Assembly (NCBI GenBank): GCA_013423325.1
Contig: BLJB01000016.1
Span: 142,113 to 206,112, forward strand
Direction of reading: 5' to 3'
DNA from: Usnea hakonensis
Lineage: Eukaryota > Ascomycota > Lecanoromycetes > Lecanorales > Parmeliaceae
Length of the DNA stretch: 64,000 nt
Shown: piece after piece, positions 34,373-47,473 of the stretch
Layout: the number at the start of each line of letters is the position of its first letter
Numbering within the stretch: position 1 is the first letter of the stretch
Position numbers and translations under genes: made by a program
Notes under the pieces: model-generated
What the model saw: only the letters and a program-made list of their open reading frames with translations
The model's database searches: none
Told to the model about the DNA's origin: nothing

Positions 34373-37300
34373 TCAATGCGCTCCTACGACATCAGCCAAA
34401 AATTTATACCCAGGGACCACTTCCGTGTCCCATCCCTCCCTCCCGGGCCGAGAGAACAAATCGAAGATATGGCCCTTGCCCGGCACGACCAGAATCTCAC
34501 TCCGGACCCCTTTCTCCGTCAACGTCTCGCTGAACTCTTTACTCATATCCACCGGGACGATCTCGTCCGTATCTCCATGCACGATAAAAGTCGGAACCTT
34601 GTAAGTTCCCTGGCGCACCTGTGCGATGGGGCTGATTGCGGCGACAGCTTCGGAGGTTGGGGTCGAGTACTGGCCCGAGGCACTGAAGCCGGAGGTGAAG
34701 ATCGAGACTGCGGAGGGGGAGTTGAAGGTGTAGAAGACGAGTTCGGAGCGGGGGTCGCCGGGGTGCATGCCGCCGAATTTGGCGTCTTTGGTGGGGATGT
34801 CGTAGCTAACGATCTGCAAGGACTTGTGTCAGCGAAGTGGCCCAGCCGGAGCAGCTTGATATTTATCCCCTCCAGCCAGAGCGGAGGGAAGTTGCGAACT
34901 CACAGGCTTGGGGGAAAGATGTCTTGCTATCTCATTGCTTGGCATGGTGCTTTGGGGGTAGCCAGTCTCATGTGGGGTAGACCAAACTGTTTGCGATGAG
35001 CCGTAGATCATGTGAAGGCACTATCTTGGGAGAACACTTACACGATGATCCAAAATCAGAAGGCCCGTAAAAATTCAATATGGCTTCCGGAGGCCTTACG
35101 CCTGCGTCTTGGGCGGTCCACGCCGTGCTCATGGCCAAAGTGGCTCCGGTAGACCAGCCAACACATACGATCCTCTCAGGGTCGAGGACGAAGCCGCGGG
35201 TTTGGCTAGCGATTGCGGTCAGGTTTTTACGAGCCCATGCGAGCCCATCGCGGACGTCGGCCATTGGGCCTTCTGCAAGGGTTACCTCGGGACAGAGACG
35301 AAAGTCCAAGCCGACGGGGAGGAAACCCGTTTGCAAGAGCAGCGGGATCTGCCATGGGCGGATGACTTTTTTGGAGAAGGTCATGAAGCTACCGCCGTGG
35401 ATCATCAATGCTGAAAATAATGGCGTCAGCATTCATCGCAACGACTAAAATTAACAATGAGCTGTCCCTCTTACCTATTGGCATTGGCTTGGAAGGTGGT
35501 CCTTCTTTCGGGTAGTACACGTCCGCCTGGATTTGTAGACCATCGATTTTTTTGTAGGTGTGGGTGTCTAAGTCGTAAGTTGTCGCCGGCTTTGGGGGCG
35601 TCGCACCATTTACGACGGGCCGCTGGTCCTGGGTAGTGGAGCCAACGATGAGACTCTGTGTATTGGACTCCGCGCTGGACCCTCGGGAGTAAGAGCAAGA
35701 ACTGAAACCGGCGTCTTTCAAGTATTCGAGCCAGGTGTCGGCCGTTTGCAGGGGATAGTCTCTGCCATCTGTAGCTAACCACCAGCCTTCCAGAAGCCCA
35801 AAGACCAAGTCGTACCAATCGACCATGCGTGTCACCTCCGACAAGATCATAAAGCCGCCATCTCGTAGTAGCGTTCTGATTCTGGTGCATGACTTGGAAA
35901 TGTCCGAGGTTGCATGTACAACGTTCGTGCCAAGAACGATGTCATATTTGCTCTGGAGATTGGAAGGTGCCTCCTTTTCCAGGTCAAGAGTCTGGAAATC
36001 CATCCAACTGCTATAGCGGGACAGTTTTGTGGATGCAGCCCTGACGAGTTTAGGCGACATGTCTGTGAACGTGTATTGGATCCGTCGGTCAAGACCGTCC
36101 AGCAATTGCGCAAATCTCGTGGTGGTACCACCAAAGCCGCCTCCAGTCTCGAGTATTCTGACAACCCCTCGGTTACCGTCAGAAAGAATGCGTTGCATAA
36201 TGTCAACCAGCATATCTGTTGCAACAGAGAGTTGAGGAGAATTGCTATAATAGTCATTCAACAGTTCCTGTGACTCCTGGTTACCGAATAGTATTCGGAC
36301 CGCATCGGATTTGCCCGTCAAGCAGTCGGCCAGCTTACATCCAGTGACGGCCATGAGCTTGTTCTCACCTGCATAATCCGGAAACGAGGATACAAGTTCT
36401 TCAAGAATGGCGGCCGATGGAGTTGTTGAGATGCTCTTCCCGGTACGAATGGCCACTGATTCTGTGCGTGTGATAATATCCAACCTCTCAAGGATCACCC
36501 ACAGACGGTGCATCAATTTGGTATGTCTCGGCAAATGATGGATACTGGGAACGACAGCGCCGGGAGGAATCTTCCACATGTCCACACCAAGAGCTCTGAA
36601 TGCCTCCGCTAGGTATGCCAGCATGAGCTCATCTTGTTTTGGTGCGACCCTTTCCCAGTAGCCAGAAAAGCCCCTGTAAGAGGAAAATCTGTCAAATGTC
36701 TCACCAAGAATGGCAAGCGCGCTCATTGGATCATTGAATGCAGTTTGGTCATCTTGAGGGGACGACTCAGCCGGCGTAGCCTTTTTGGTAGCAGGGCCAG
36801 GCTCCGTTCTCGGCATGAGAGCCGAGGGTGAGGGTGGCTTCTTCTCTAGAGCCCGGCTCGTAGGCTCGTCCACAGGAGAGGACTGAGCAATCATGCCAAG
36901 TAGAGTAGCGACAGTCACATCGGTACTGAAGTCATCATTCAGCTCGACGTTAAGCATATCTTCAATCTCAGACTTTAACTCGACTAAAGAAAGCGAATCA
37001 ACTCCTAGAGCTTCAAGATTTGCCTTACTGTCTATAGATGAGGCCTCAGTCCCCGAGTGCTCAGCGATAAGCGAGATTAGTTCTCGTGATTTCCTTGACT
37101 GCTCTTCTGTCGACCTTGGGACGGAGATAGGTCGATCTAGAATAACCTCTGTATTTCCCGCTGGCGCTGGTCGACGTCCTGGGACACCAACTAGATCACG
37201 TAATTTTCCGTAAGTCATCTCAAGGATGTCCGTCATGTCTGCTTCCAGTTCAAATGTTGTCTGCAATGCATCAATGAGCTCTGACGCTCCTAATGAATCA

Positions 37301-40300
37301 ACGCCGAGATCACCGATATTTGCGTCGTCCGAAATCGGGCCATCCGGAAGGTCAGCGAATGAAGCAAGCAGTTCTCTGACACGCTCTTCGTTGCCGTTGT
37401 TTTCTTCTACAGGGGTCACAGATGACGCAGCAGTGTCCTCGCTTGTTCCTGGACTTGAGTCCAAGGTTGTGGTGCTTGCTTTTGGCGTCTGGACCATCGC
37501 CGTTGATTGCCGGGTCTTTGTTCTGGTTGGAGCCTCTTGAGATGAGCTCGAATTAGCAGATTCCAAAAGCTTTTGTAGCTTCTTGCATGGGAGTCTGGCA
37601 AACTTGACACCGATTATTGTTGTAACCAGTACTCCACTTTCCGTCAGGATGAAAACGTCGGCAGTCATCTTTCCATCGCCCAGTGGTGCAAATTTGGTGT
37701 ACACAGTCCAAGTCCGACATTCTGCGAAGCCACAACTAGAGGATATGAAGATGCTGTCTATCCCGACAGCTACGCACACCTCGTCCTGACTACATTCATC
37801 GCCACTGTTGATGAGCAACCCGGCAATTTGTATGAAATTGTCCAAGATTGCTGTATCGCAGACATTTGTCACGGTACTCTCATTCGGCTGGGAGCTGTGG
37901 GGTGGCATTTCAATTTGAGCCATGGCTTCAAACTTTGACATTGTGATCGAGGAGATCCCTTTCAGCATCGCCCCGTATTCCACGACACGGGAGAAAAGTC
38001 CATAGACCCTCTGCTTTCTCAATGTCTCGGTATATGTATTCGCGGACAGCGTCTTCATACGATCCATGACAAGCCCCTGATAGTGTTGAGTTTGCGGTCC
38101 AGTAGCTACCTCGTGAGACTCCATGAAGCCAAGTCTACCTTTCCCGTGCGTGGAGATTCTGGATTTTGGGTCAGTCTTCAAGGTGCTATTCATCACGAAG
38201 GACCACCTTTGTGACTTGGCATCAGCTTGGACTAGAGACAAGGTGACCTCGCGGTTAGCATCAACACCCAGAGGCGCTTCGATGCTTATGTCTTCAAACC
38301 ACAGCGACTTGCCACTAATATCCCCTGTCAGGATCTGAGCGCCCATGGCGGCGCATTCCATATACATAGAAGCAGGGCAAAGTGGATGGCGCAGCACTGA
38401 ATGGCCAGACACAATGTTCACGTAGGTACGAGATGTTGTGTGAATCGAAAATCTCCCTGCCGTACTCTGCATGCTGACCAGTCTTGATGGTGGTTCTTGG
38501 ACCTCTCTTCTCGCTGGTACCGATTCCACATTAGCAGGCCGGCTTCGAAGCGCTTCGACCGCTCGGTCAACGAATGGTAACCAGTGTTTGATCTTTTCGA
38601 ATTGGTAAGGCGGAAGCCAAACGTACTTGAGATTGTTCTCTTGCGGTGATTGAAAATTCCAATGGGACACTGGAATGCCTTCTTGCCACATTTTGACTGT
38701 CGCTTTGGAGACCGATGACAGGAAGTCCTGCTCAGTACCTGGTCCGACCGTTTGGAAAGCGTGATCCTGAGGTGTTGCAGTGCACTTTCTGATCATGGAA
38801 ACGATTGGAGAATCAAATCCAGCTTCAAGCCACATACAAGAGCCAAGTCGCTTTTCCAGTCGCTGGATAGCCCGATGGAAAAACACAGGCTCTCTTGTAT
38901 GCTGAGAGATCCGAGAGCGTGTAACACAATCCAATCTACTGGATGTGCAACTCTCAAGATAGATATCAGGCTGGTGGAACTCTATCGAATTTGCGACCTT
39001 GTCCAAGTCGTTCAAGATTGGTTCAGTAAATTTAGAATGGAATCCGTGGCTCACGGGAAGTCGCTGAGATGTGAGCTTACTGTACTTTGAATCATTTTTC
39101 AGAGAAGCTTCGACTTGCAGTACAGAGGCCTCGGAACCCACGATCACTTGGCTTCCAAGAGCATTGTGACAAGCCATCTCAACATCTCCAGCGCCGGTAG
39201 ACGAGCTGAATATGAGCTCTTGAACCACGTCTGAGGATGCATTGATGGCCAGCATGGTTCCTCTTTCTCTCCCCCATTTTGTTTTCATGAGGGTAGCACG
39301 AGTTGATACGACTTTGACGGCAGCTTCTAGTGACAGAACACCGGATACTGCTAGTGCTGTCAATTCGCCGAAACTATGGCCAACGACGGCATCAACTGCG
39401 AGGCCAGAATCCATCCAGGATTTCGCACAGGCATATTGCACAGCAAACATGCCGCAATGAAGCAAGACAGTATCTGTGATAATCCGCTTATCGAATACAG
39501 ATGGGAGAAGACTCGGGAGACCGAGACACAACAGCTCATGATTGCATTTATCAAAATGGACACGAAACAAATGGCAATGATCATAGACTGCTTTCTCCAG
39601 ACCAACATTCTGTCGAGTTTGGCCAGAAAACGCTAGAACAACCTTTTTCGCGACCGGCGGGACTTCCTTGACGTCTTCGATGCCAAAACGTAGGGATTGG
39701 GCTAGATTCTCCGTTGTCGCATGCGTAGCCGTCCACGAAAATCGAGCTTTCGGCCTTCTATCCAGTGAAAAGGCCACAGCCCCAACGTCGTGATCTGAAC
39801 CTAGTTTCCGAAGATACTTTTCCAGCGATTGGGCATACATCAAGACACCGGTCTTGGTAGCTGCGCTTATCTGTATCGGAAATGTAAAAGTCTTGCGTGA
39901 GATGAGCTCTGGTACCTCGGCACATTGAGGTGCCTGGCACACCAGTGCAGCAGCGTTGCTCCCTGCAGCTCCATAGCTATTGACGCACACTGCTCGAAAG
40001 GAAGTATCCCATCTCTGCGAATTCGGCGAAAGTCGCATCTGATCTGGCTCCAAAGACGGGATTTTCGGATTCAGACTTTTGAAACCAGCTAGCGGAGGTT
40101 TGATTCCCTTATTGATCATCAAAATCGCTTTGATAACTCCGGCAACCCCGGCTGCCGTTTCGCAGTGGCCAATATTCGCTTTGATCGAGCCAACGTCAAG
40201 TGGGCTCGACCTTTGGCTGCCTCCAAAGACTTGGCGAATGCTGGCAATTTCGAGTGGGTCACCAGCTTGAGTACCAGTCCCATGTGCTTCGACATATGAG

Positions 40301-42396
40301 ATCTGGTGACGGTCCATTCCGGCTTGACTGAGGATATCCTGGTACAACGAGATTTGTGAGGGTGAGCTGGGTATCGTGAGAGCAGACGATAGACCACCCT
40401 GATTGGTTTGCGCGCCAGCGATGACCCCCAGAATATTATCACCGTCAGTCTGTGCTTGAGACAAACGCTTCAGCACAATCAGACCTACTCCTTCTGCCCG
40501 ACAGTAACCATCGGCAGTCGCGTCAAATGGCTTACACTGTCCAGATGGGCTCAAGAAGCCGGCCTTTCCGAGATCTATGAAATTGGTCGGCGTACTCATC
40601 AGATTGATCCCACCCGCGAGTGCTGATGAGCATTCGTCCATCTGAATAGACTTGACTGCCCGACGGATGGCAACTAAAGAGGAAGAGCAGGCCGTGTCAA
40701 TGACTTCCGACGGACCCGACCAGCCAAAGTAGTAACTGATTTTCCCACACAAAAAAGCACGAATCGTGCCTGTGGAGGTGTAAGCTGTAGGAGGATGAGC
40801 TGAAGTGTGTTCAAGATAGTCAACAAAACTAGCACCAACGAAGACTCCAATGCGGTCGCCATCCTCGCGGCGATGCGTGCGTAGATAGCCGCTGGACTCC
40901 ATAGCCTGGTATGCTGTTTGGAGAAGCAAACGCTGTTGTGGATCCATCGCCAGAGCTTCTCGGGGACTTGTTCTAAACAAGGTATTGTCGAAAGCGTCAA
41001 TGTCGGAAACGAAGTTTCCATAAAATTTCTGCTTGCTAGCCCATTTGACATCTTGATTTGCACGGAAGCTACCGTGTATATCCATTCGTTCCCTCGGGAC
41101 TTCTTCAGCTCGTGATGACCCTGACGAGATGACGTCCCATAATTCTTCAACTGTGTCGGCACCTGGGAGGCGACAAGCCATACCGACGACCGCAATAGCA
41201 TTCGGGTGGTACGGATACTCATTTAGAGCTTCTAGGGGAATGGAAGAAGTCTCTTGCGCAACAGAAAGCATATCAACCCTAGTGATCTGAAGTCCGGCGG
41301 AATTAAAGCCTGCAAGTGGAACACAATCTGCAAGGCCAAAGGTAGCAATCTTATGCGAATGTCGACCCGTTTGCTGGAGGCTTTTGGAAACAGCTGTCAT
41401 AATATCGTCCCACCGACAATGGAAAACCAGTATGCTTTCTATGACTTCGGTTGTCAGTTCGCCCTGTTCAACCACATTGGCCGTCCTGTTGGATCTCAGG
41501 TCGGCTCGAAGGCGAGAGGCAATGGGTAGTCGGAGGTCATCACGCTTCAGACAGAAACTTGTCAATTTGCGTGCGATTGCGGTATTCTCAGTATGATGTA
41601 CTTTGGTACTCAGGTGGACTGATTGGGTGGACAACCCTTGGCTGTGGGCTTGCGACTTCAAGGCGGCGACGACAACAGCCGGTCCGGACAGGGTAATCGT
41701 CTTGGTATCCGTGGTGGCCGCGATATAAAGCTATTTCACTGTCAATGAAGTGTCCAAATTCAGGCTATGAAGGTAACTCGCCTGAGGATAATCTTGAAGG
41801 ATTTCTTCCGCTTGTCTTTCGTGCTTCAGACGTAAAACAACTGTCAAATATGCCTCTGAACTCCCAATACCGAAGTCACTGTAAGCGCCTATCCCAACCG
41901 CGAGTCGAAGGGCTCGGCAGCAATTCTGCACCAGCTCTTTCTCATCTGCAGAGCACGCGACAGCAACAGCCGTCAGCAACCCAGTGCAATAACCTTGGAT
42001 GCCGGCTCCTCTTTGTGTTGCCCAGATCAAGTCAATATGCTTGATCCGAGACTGCTGCAGGAAATTGAAATACTGGCAGACTTGAATGATGACAAGCAAG
42101 GGTAGAGAGAGGATGCCAGAGGTGGATTTGCAAATCAACTCAGTCTCTCCATTCTCTATCCAGTCTGACAACGATACCAAATCTTGAGGGGCGTGAGTCA
42201 ATGTAACAAGATCTGCGTCAAATTCTGCGTATAGCGACCATATCTCTGGAAGTTCTCGGATGACTTGCACAAAGAGGGCGAGTTCTTCTATTTTGCAGAG
42301 GTCATCTCGAAGGCGTTGTAGGTAGGATGCTTTGGGCTCTTTGCTTTGAGGGCCGAAAACAGCCGCGGATGGCAGATCGACCTTGCTTGACAGCAT
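34373..42396 (-). CDS. Non-reducing polyketide synthase (SAT-KS-AT-PT-ACP-ACP-MT-TE)
   Basis: Five exons on the minus strand: 42396-41782, 41730-35475, 35410-35042, 34986-34904, 34813-34373; 2,587 residues. SAT: GYCTG with Cys137. KS: DTACSS Cys553, EAHGTGT, NIGHCE. AT: GHSFGE Ser991. PT: His1315 (GHSVLRHPLCPAS) and Asp1502 (AILDNF). Two ACPs with GVDSL, Ser1684 and Ser1784. C-methyltransferase with LETGGGFGG near 2066. C-terminal esterase/TE with ALMIHGGS, GWSTGA (Ser2377), HGDTDEIVP and GKGHIFD. This order matches the synthases of 3,5-dimethylorsellinate and related C-methylated aromatics. Intron 1 (41781-41731) is GC-AG. The alternative start at 42459 adds 21 residues, but a TATATAAA at 42504-42497 lies only 38 bp from it, so I prefer 42396. 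It probably uses an HR-PKS-derived starter through SAT. Confidence 0.95.
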
Positions 42397-42496
42397 GTCT
42401 TCTGAGCAATCAAAGCCGAAATACTGAGGAGACCAAGGATGAAGAGAGGAGCAATGCAATTGCTAGAGATTCGTTCCTTGGAACGAGTGACGGGGG

Positions 42497-42504
42497 TTTA
42501 TATA
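42497..42504 (-). promoter_or_regulatory. TATA-like box of the NR-PKS
   Basis: TATATAAA on the minus strand, about 100 bp upstream of the preferred start codon. Confidence 0.5.
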
Positions 42505-44094
42505 ATGGCGCTTACATCTACTGGATAGGTGTTGGAATGCAGACAAGCAGGGGCCAATTGAACTGACAGAAGCTCCTCGGCTTCACTGACGTACCAAGCG
42601 GATCGACATACAGTGTCACGTCACTTTGTACGAGACCAAGTGGGAACCGGAGCTGTCCGCTTTCGATGGATGCCCACGAAAGAGATGGTGGCTGGCTGGC
42701 TGGCTGATCAAGACCCTCACCAATGACAAACTTGCCGTCTTTGTGGACCAATTAGAGCTCGAGAAGAGTATCTAAATGGCACTCCGAGCGTGAAACGTGG
42801 GGGGTTAATTGAATGCATGATCTATGCAGCCAGCCACATTTTGGACTGTGTCGGAGTGTTGGAGTTCAGTCAAACAGTGGGCATACAATTGCCCCTAAGT
42901 CGCACATATATCATGCATCTAAGTTCCTACTAAATTCGCTTTCTTTCCAGTCACGGTTTTCAGTTCCAATGAGGCCTCGAATGCACTCATATTTCCAACA
43001 ACAAGCCGTAGGAGTACTGAAAGGATCAACAATAGCGCACCCAACACGGAGAAAGACTACCTTTCCGATTTGAAAAGCTAGGAAGGGCGCTTCGTAGTGA
43101 TGCATGTTCCAAAAGTAGGAGGGTTTCGGGACGCCACTTGGAAGTTCATGAATGAGACGCACGACGAAGATGAGTATGGCTTGATTCTATCCTGATAGGA
43201 GCGAACGTGAGTGGGTGGGCAAAGAATCTACCAGCGACGCTAGAGGGTTATGACTTTAGTTGTTACTATTCGATGTAGATACTTAGAAAGAACCCCTCTG
43301 TACCTTTTTGATAATAGTTAATAGGTGGTCGAGAGTATGATTCTCTAAGGCGCTTCATCCTGCCGGATTTGGCATATATCTGACTACCGATTTAGGAAGG
43401 GACATGCTCGGCGACTTACCTTACTTTATGCATCTTCAATTTAGCTTACCTAGGCCCCAGCATCAAGCGCATTTTGTCGTTTACTGTTTCAGCTCAGTTT
43501 TTCAAATGCGTCTCAGCCAAACGCCACTTCTTTCATCGCAGGCGGCTTTCTGAAAGATTCTATCAATCATCTGTGATGCGACTTGATGTGCTAAATCGCC
43601 CACCATCTACTTACTTTCTACCTCACTGAAGCAAGCCCGCATTAACACTAGTAAGCTCTACAAGATATGGCTAGAGAAAAAGTCACCTGCTCAAATGGTA
43701 GGTCCACTTGACCACGCTGCTACGTCAAGACTCTGAGTTCTCCGTACAATCCCGTTGACACGTCAAAGGGATACGCACTCTGTCACATTAGCGCAAACAA
43801 ACTTGTGCATCTTCACGCATGCCTGAATCATCCATACCCTGCAGATCTTGCGCATGCAGTGGCGCAATTGAGAGACTCGAATCGATGACCGAGTCTCTTT
43901 ATCTTAGTTCGGGCACACCTGGCTTCTATCTGGGATCATCGGCCTCGATTCGGACAAGATGGTCTGAGGCCGGTCAAGTTGAGTCAGGGAAGTATATACC
44001 CTCGGGAAGTATAAAGAAGCGAAAGAGACAGTACACGATGAAGGGTAGTAAAAAGGGTCTACCGTGATTTCACCTAAGATTATTGCTCTTCACC
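42505..44094. promoter_or_regulatory. Divergent intergenic region, NR-PKS / P450-3
   Basis: 1.6 kb with no supportable gene. A GGCT tract lies near 42690-42705, and a TATATA-containing segment at about 43991-44000 lies some 100 bp before the P450 start. Confidence 0.4.
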
Positions 44095-46013
44095 ATGCTT
44101 ACCTCATCCTTTCTCCTTATCACCTGGCAATCCTGGCTCCCAGCAAGTGCAGGAACATGGCTCTGCGTCCTTACCACATTGATCATTATCCGCCTCTTAT
44201 CACTTCGTTACCATCACGGACTCCACAGATATCACGGTCCATTCTTAGCGTCCTTAACCGATTTATGGCGATTATGCCACGCCTATCGCAATAGTAACAG
44301 AGAGCCAATGATACACATGCACGACAAATATGGCGATATAGTGAGGATGGGCCCGAATGTCCTGTCCTTCCGACAGCCTCAAGCTATCAAAGATATCTAC
44401 GGTGCAGGAAAACATTTTCGAAAGGTAAGCTGAAGGACTCCGTAAGCGGAAGTGTGCATCTTCGAAAGGGAAAGAACTTCTACATCCATCCCCGCGATAT
44501 CCTTTAGGCCATGAAACAATTGCAATCCTGAATTCCGCTGAATGACTCTCAGTCTGACTACTATCCCGTCAATGCCGCCGTTGGTAAAGGTCAAGTAGCA
44601 CACACGCTCTTCTCTAGCCCCGATCAAACCTGGCACAACAACCTTCGCCGGTCTATTGGTGCGAATTTTACTCCGAATGCGGCGGCCAAGTACGAGTCTC
44701 TCATTGATAACACTATCTCTGTCTATTTGAAAGAGTTAAGCGAGAGGTTCGCTGCCAAAGAAGGTCGAGATGGTATCATAGATTTCCATACCTGGCTCCT
44801 GTACTTTGCTTTCGATGTTATGGGTGACTTGACGTATAGCGCAAGACATGGTTTCATAGAACAAGGGAGGGACATGTTTGGTCTTATTGCTTATATCAAG
44901 AATTTCCTGACCTACGGGTTCATTGTAAGTCTGATTCAATCATCCTCTACCTTTATGCAGCCGTGACGACGCGACAAGTTCCGTGCTGATAACAAGTGGT
45001 TCCGAAGGTCGGTCAGATGCCGACGGTGGATATTTTCCTACGACACAACCCCGTTCTGATGTGGCTCGAGAGGAGAGAGTGGATATCTAGCAGCACATTC
45101 CCAGGAGTACCTTTCGCCATCAAGCACATACGAGAGCGACAGAATCGTTCCGTAGACGATGTGAATAAAACCACAAGTGATCGAGAAGACCTGCTGGATA
45201 AATTTTTGAAGGCGAAAAGAGCACGGCCCGAATTTGTCACGGAGAGAGAAGTGCTAGGGTTAAGTTTATCAATGATGATAGCTGGGTCGGAGACGACGTA
45301 AGGATTGAAATCCCCTTGGAGGTACATACCTCTTTCGTTTCGAGCCGAGATAATGTGTGTTTCTAGCGCTATAACGTTGACGGCATTCTTTTACCACCTC
45401 TTGCGAAACCCTAGATGCTATGCCAAACTGTCAGAGGAGCTTGACACGCATCTTCTGCCTAAAGACCGGGCAGACTCATTCTGCACAAGCCGATTTATCG
45501 AGACCAGCGCCTTACCTTATCTTCATGCTTGTGTCCAGGAAGCTTTCCGTCTACACCCAGCCTTCGGCTTCAATTACGAGCGCATCGTGCCTGCGTCCGG
45601 CACGACAATCTGCGGCCATTTCATCCCGGGCGGCACAATCGTCGGAGTGAATCCTTGGGTCGTGCAACGGGATCGGGGCATCTTTGGCGATGACGTCAAC
45701 GAATACCGCCCTGAACGGTGGATTGGGAAAGCGGAGCGCGTCAAGGAGATGGAGGCGACCATGTTTCAGTTTGGAGCTGGCGATCACATTTGCCTTGGCA
45801 AAAATATCAGCGTCGTGGAGATTTACAAGCTTGTCCCTGCGCTGATGAGAAACTTTGAGGTCAGTCTGATGCGTGTCTCTGTGCGATTTTTTCTTGATGG
45901 CTAACGCTTGCTTCCCTCAGATGGCTCTTGACGATCCAGCACGGGAGTGGACCCTCATCAATGGCGCCAATGTGCGCATGAGTGGTGTTGATATTCGGAT
46001 CCGAAGAAGATGA
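44095..46013 (+). CDS. Cytochrome P450 monooxygenase (P450-3)
   Basis: Five exons: 44095-44424, 44553-44924, 45008-45297, 45367-45859, 45921-46013; 525 residues. The N-terminus has a hydrophobic segment (TWLCVLTTLIIIRLLSL) that should anchor it in the ER. The I-helix AGSETT is completed by the third splice; EAFR, YRPERW and the heme loop FGAGDHICLG (Cys473) follow. It resembles P450-1 (both have LGKNI after the heme Cys, and a WxxxxARxxxME / AERVKEME segment after PERW), so the two may be related paralogues. The acceptor at 45006-45007 was chosen because the preceding AG would break the frame. It lies next to the NR-PKS and is the last gene before the hAT transposon. Confidence 0.9.
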
Positions 46014-46686
46014 GCTTCTCGGGGGCACACTCTCTCCCATCGTCTGCATTAGAGTGTTGCAGATCTTGGCACTACACACATGTTGTGAAATATACCATGT
46101 CGTGTAGGATTCAATAGAGAGGCTCTGCACCTCATTCACAAACACGGACGACGGGACTAGACTGAGATTAGAATGCCGAAGCATGATTCCTTACCTTATC
46201 TTACCTTTTCAAATGATCCAACTTGTCCCATGATGCGAGTTCCTCTCCATGCACGCGCATGCATAATCGCATATCCCCTACGGAGCCCCGACTAGCCACC
46301 GATATGATCTGTCATAAAGCATAAAGTCAGCCGTCTCCACTGACACAGTGGCGCACATACTTATGCGGAAACCTTATATTTACTCCGTACGTGTCCGACG
46401 CAAGGATAGCGCCCGTACATGCCTCCAGCCCCTCCCGCTCTCCCCGTTCACAATAGAGTTTGATAGAGTTTGATAGACTTTAATAGAGTTTAATAGACTT
46501 TGATAGACTTTAATACTCTAGAGAGTTGCGCAGATCCGGACCTTAGGTACGTCACGCATAGCGCCGATCATAGCGTGGCATCTGTTCCCGGAATGTCTCG
46601 GAGGAGTTATTCGAACCGGCAAGGCGAGCAGCATGTGCGAACATGATTTGGCGTCCATCTGCCAAACTTTCTTAGTACTCTTATTC
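46014..46686. other. Intergenic region with a short tandem repeat
   Basis: 670 bp with no gene. About six copies of a 10-11 nt unit (ATAGAGTTTG / ATAGACTTTA) lie at 46452-46515. Confidence 0.5.
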
Positions 46687-46694
46687 CACTCCGG
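46687..46694 (+). repeat. 8-bp target site duplication, left (CACTCCGG)
   Basis: CACTCCGG directly outside the left inverted end of the hAT element; an identical copy is at 50879-50886. Confidence 0.92.
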
Positions 46695-47473
46695 CTCTGT
46701 AGTCATAATCGGAATAATCGATTATTTTTCGTCGTAATCGTAATCGATTACGATTACGAGGAAGATAATCATAATCGATTAAATAATCGATTTCATAATC
46801 GATTAATAATCGATTATTTAGCGTCATATTACGTCATATTCGAATTTTTCGCTTTTCTCGCTATATATACTATTTTTAGAAAAAAACTAATAAAAATAAC
46901 GCTAGTAACTAATATATAGTTACTATATAAATATTTAAATATCGATTATTTACTATAATATATATAATTTTTATTGAAAAGACTAGTTTCTAAATATAGA
47001 TTTTTCTAATTTAAGCTTTATCTCGACTTTATTAGTAGTAATAGTAGTCTTAATCTTTATTTCTAATTATATCTAATATAATTATATAGTTTATTATTAA
47101 TTCTATTTTTAGAAGCTAATGATATCATATAAATCTATCTAGTATATAGATATCGTCTTCTCCCCCCGATTTTCTCTTTCTTAAAGATTTTTCGTCAAAT
47201 TTCGAAGTCGTTATATTGACTCCAGATTTTAGCTATATATATAGCTAAAATTTGGGGTCAATATATATACTATTTAAGCTTACATTATGGCCTCCTCGAA
47301 GTATGGTATCGATTATTAACTCCCGTCTCTCGAAAGTTCACAATATCTTTTTCGAGAAAAGTACTATTCCCAGGAACTCCTTCCATATAAAGAAGGCCAA
47401 GCCCGTCTAGTATATATATATATCTATAATATATCTATTCGAAATATACTAATTTTTAATAGAAACGAGTCAA

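Noticed and set aside
34373..42459. Meroterpenoid (DMOA-type) cluster
   Set aside because: The NR-PKS order fits, but no prenyltransferase, terpene cyclase or FAD epoxidase of that pathway is present in the window.
19126..42459. Azaphilone-type HR/NR-PKS cluster
   Set aside because: The NR-PKS ends in an esterase-like TE, not the reductive release domain typical of azaphilone synthases.
42911..43162. 83-residue minus-strand open frame between NR-PKS and P450-3
   Set aside because: No recognisable motif and no splice partners that extend it.
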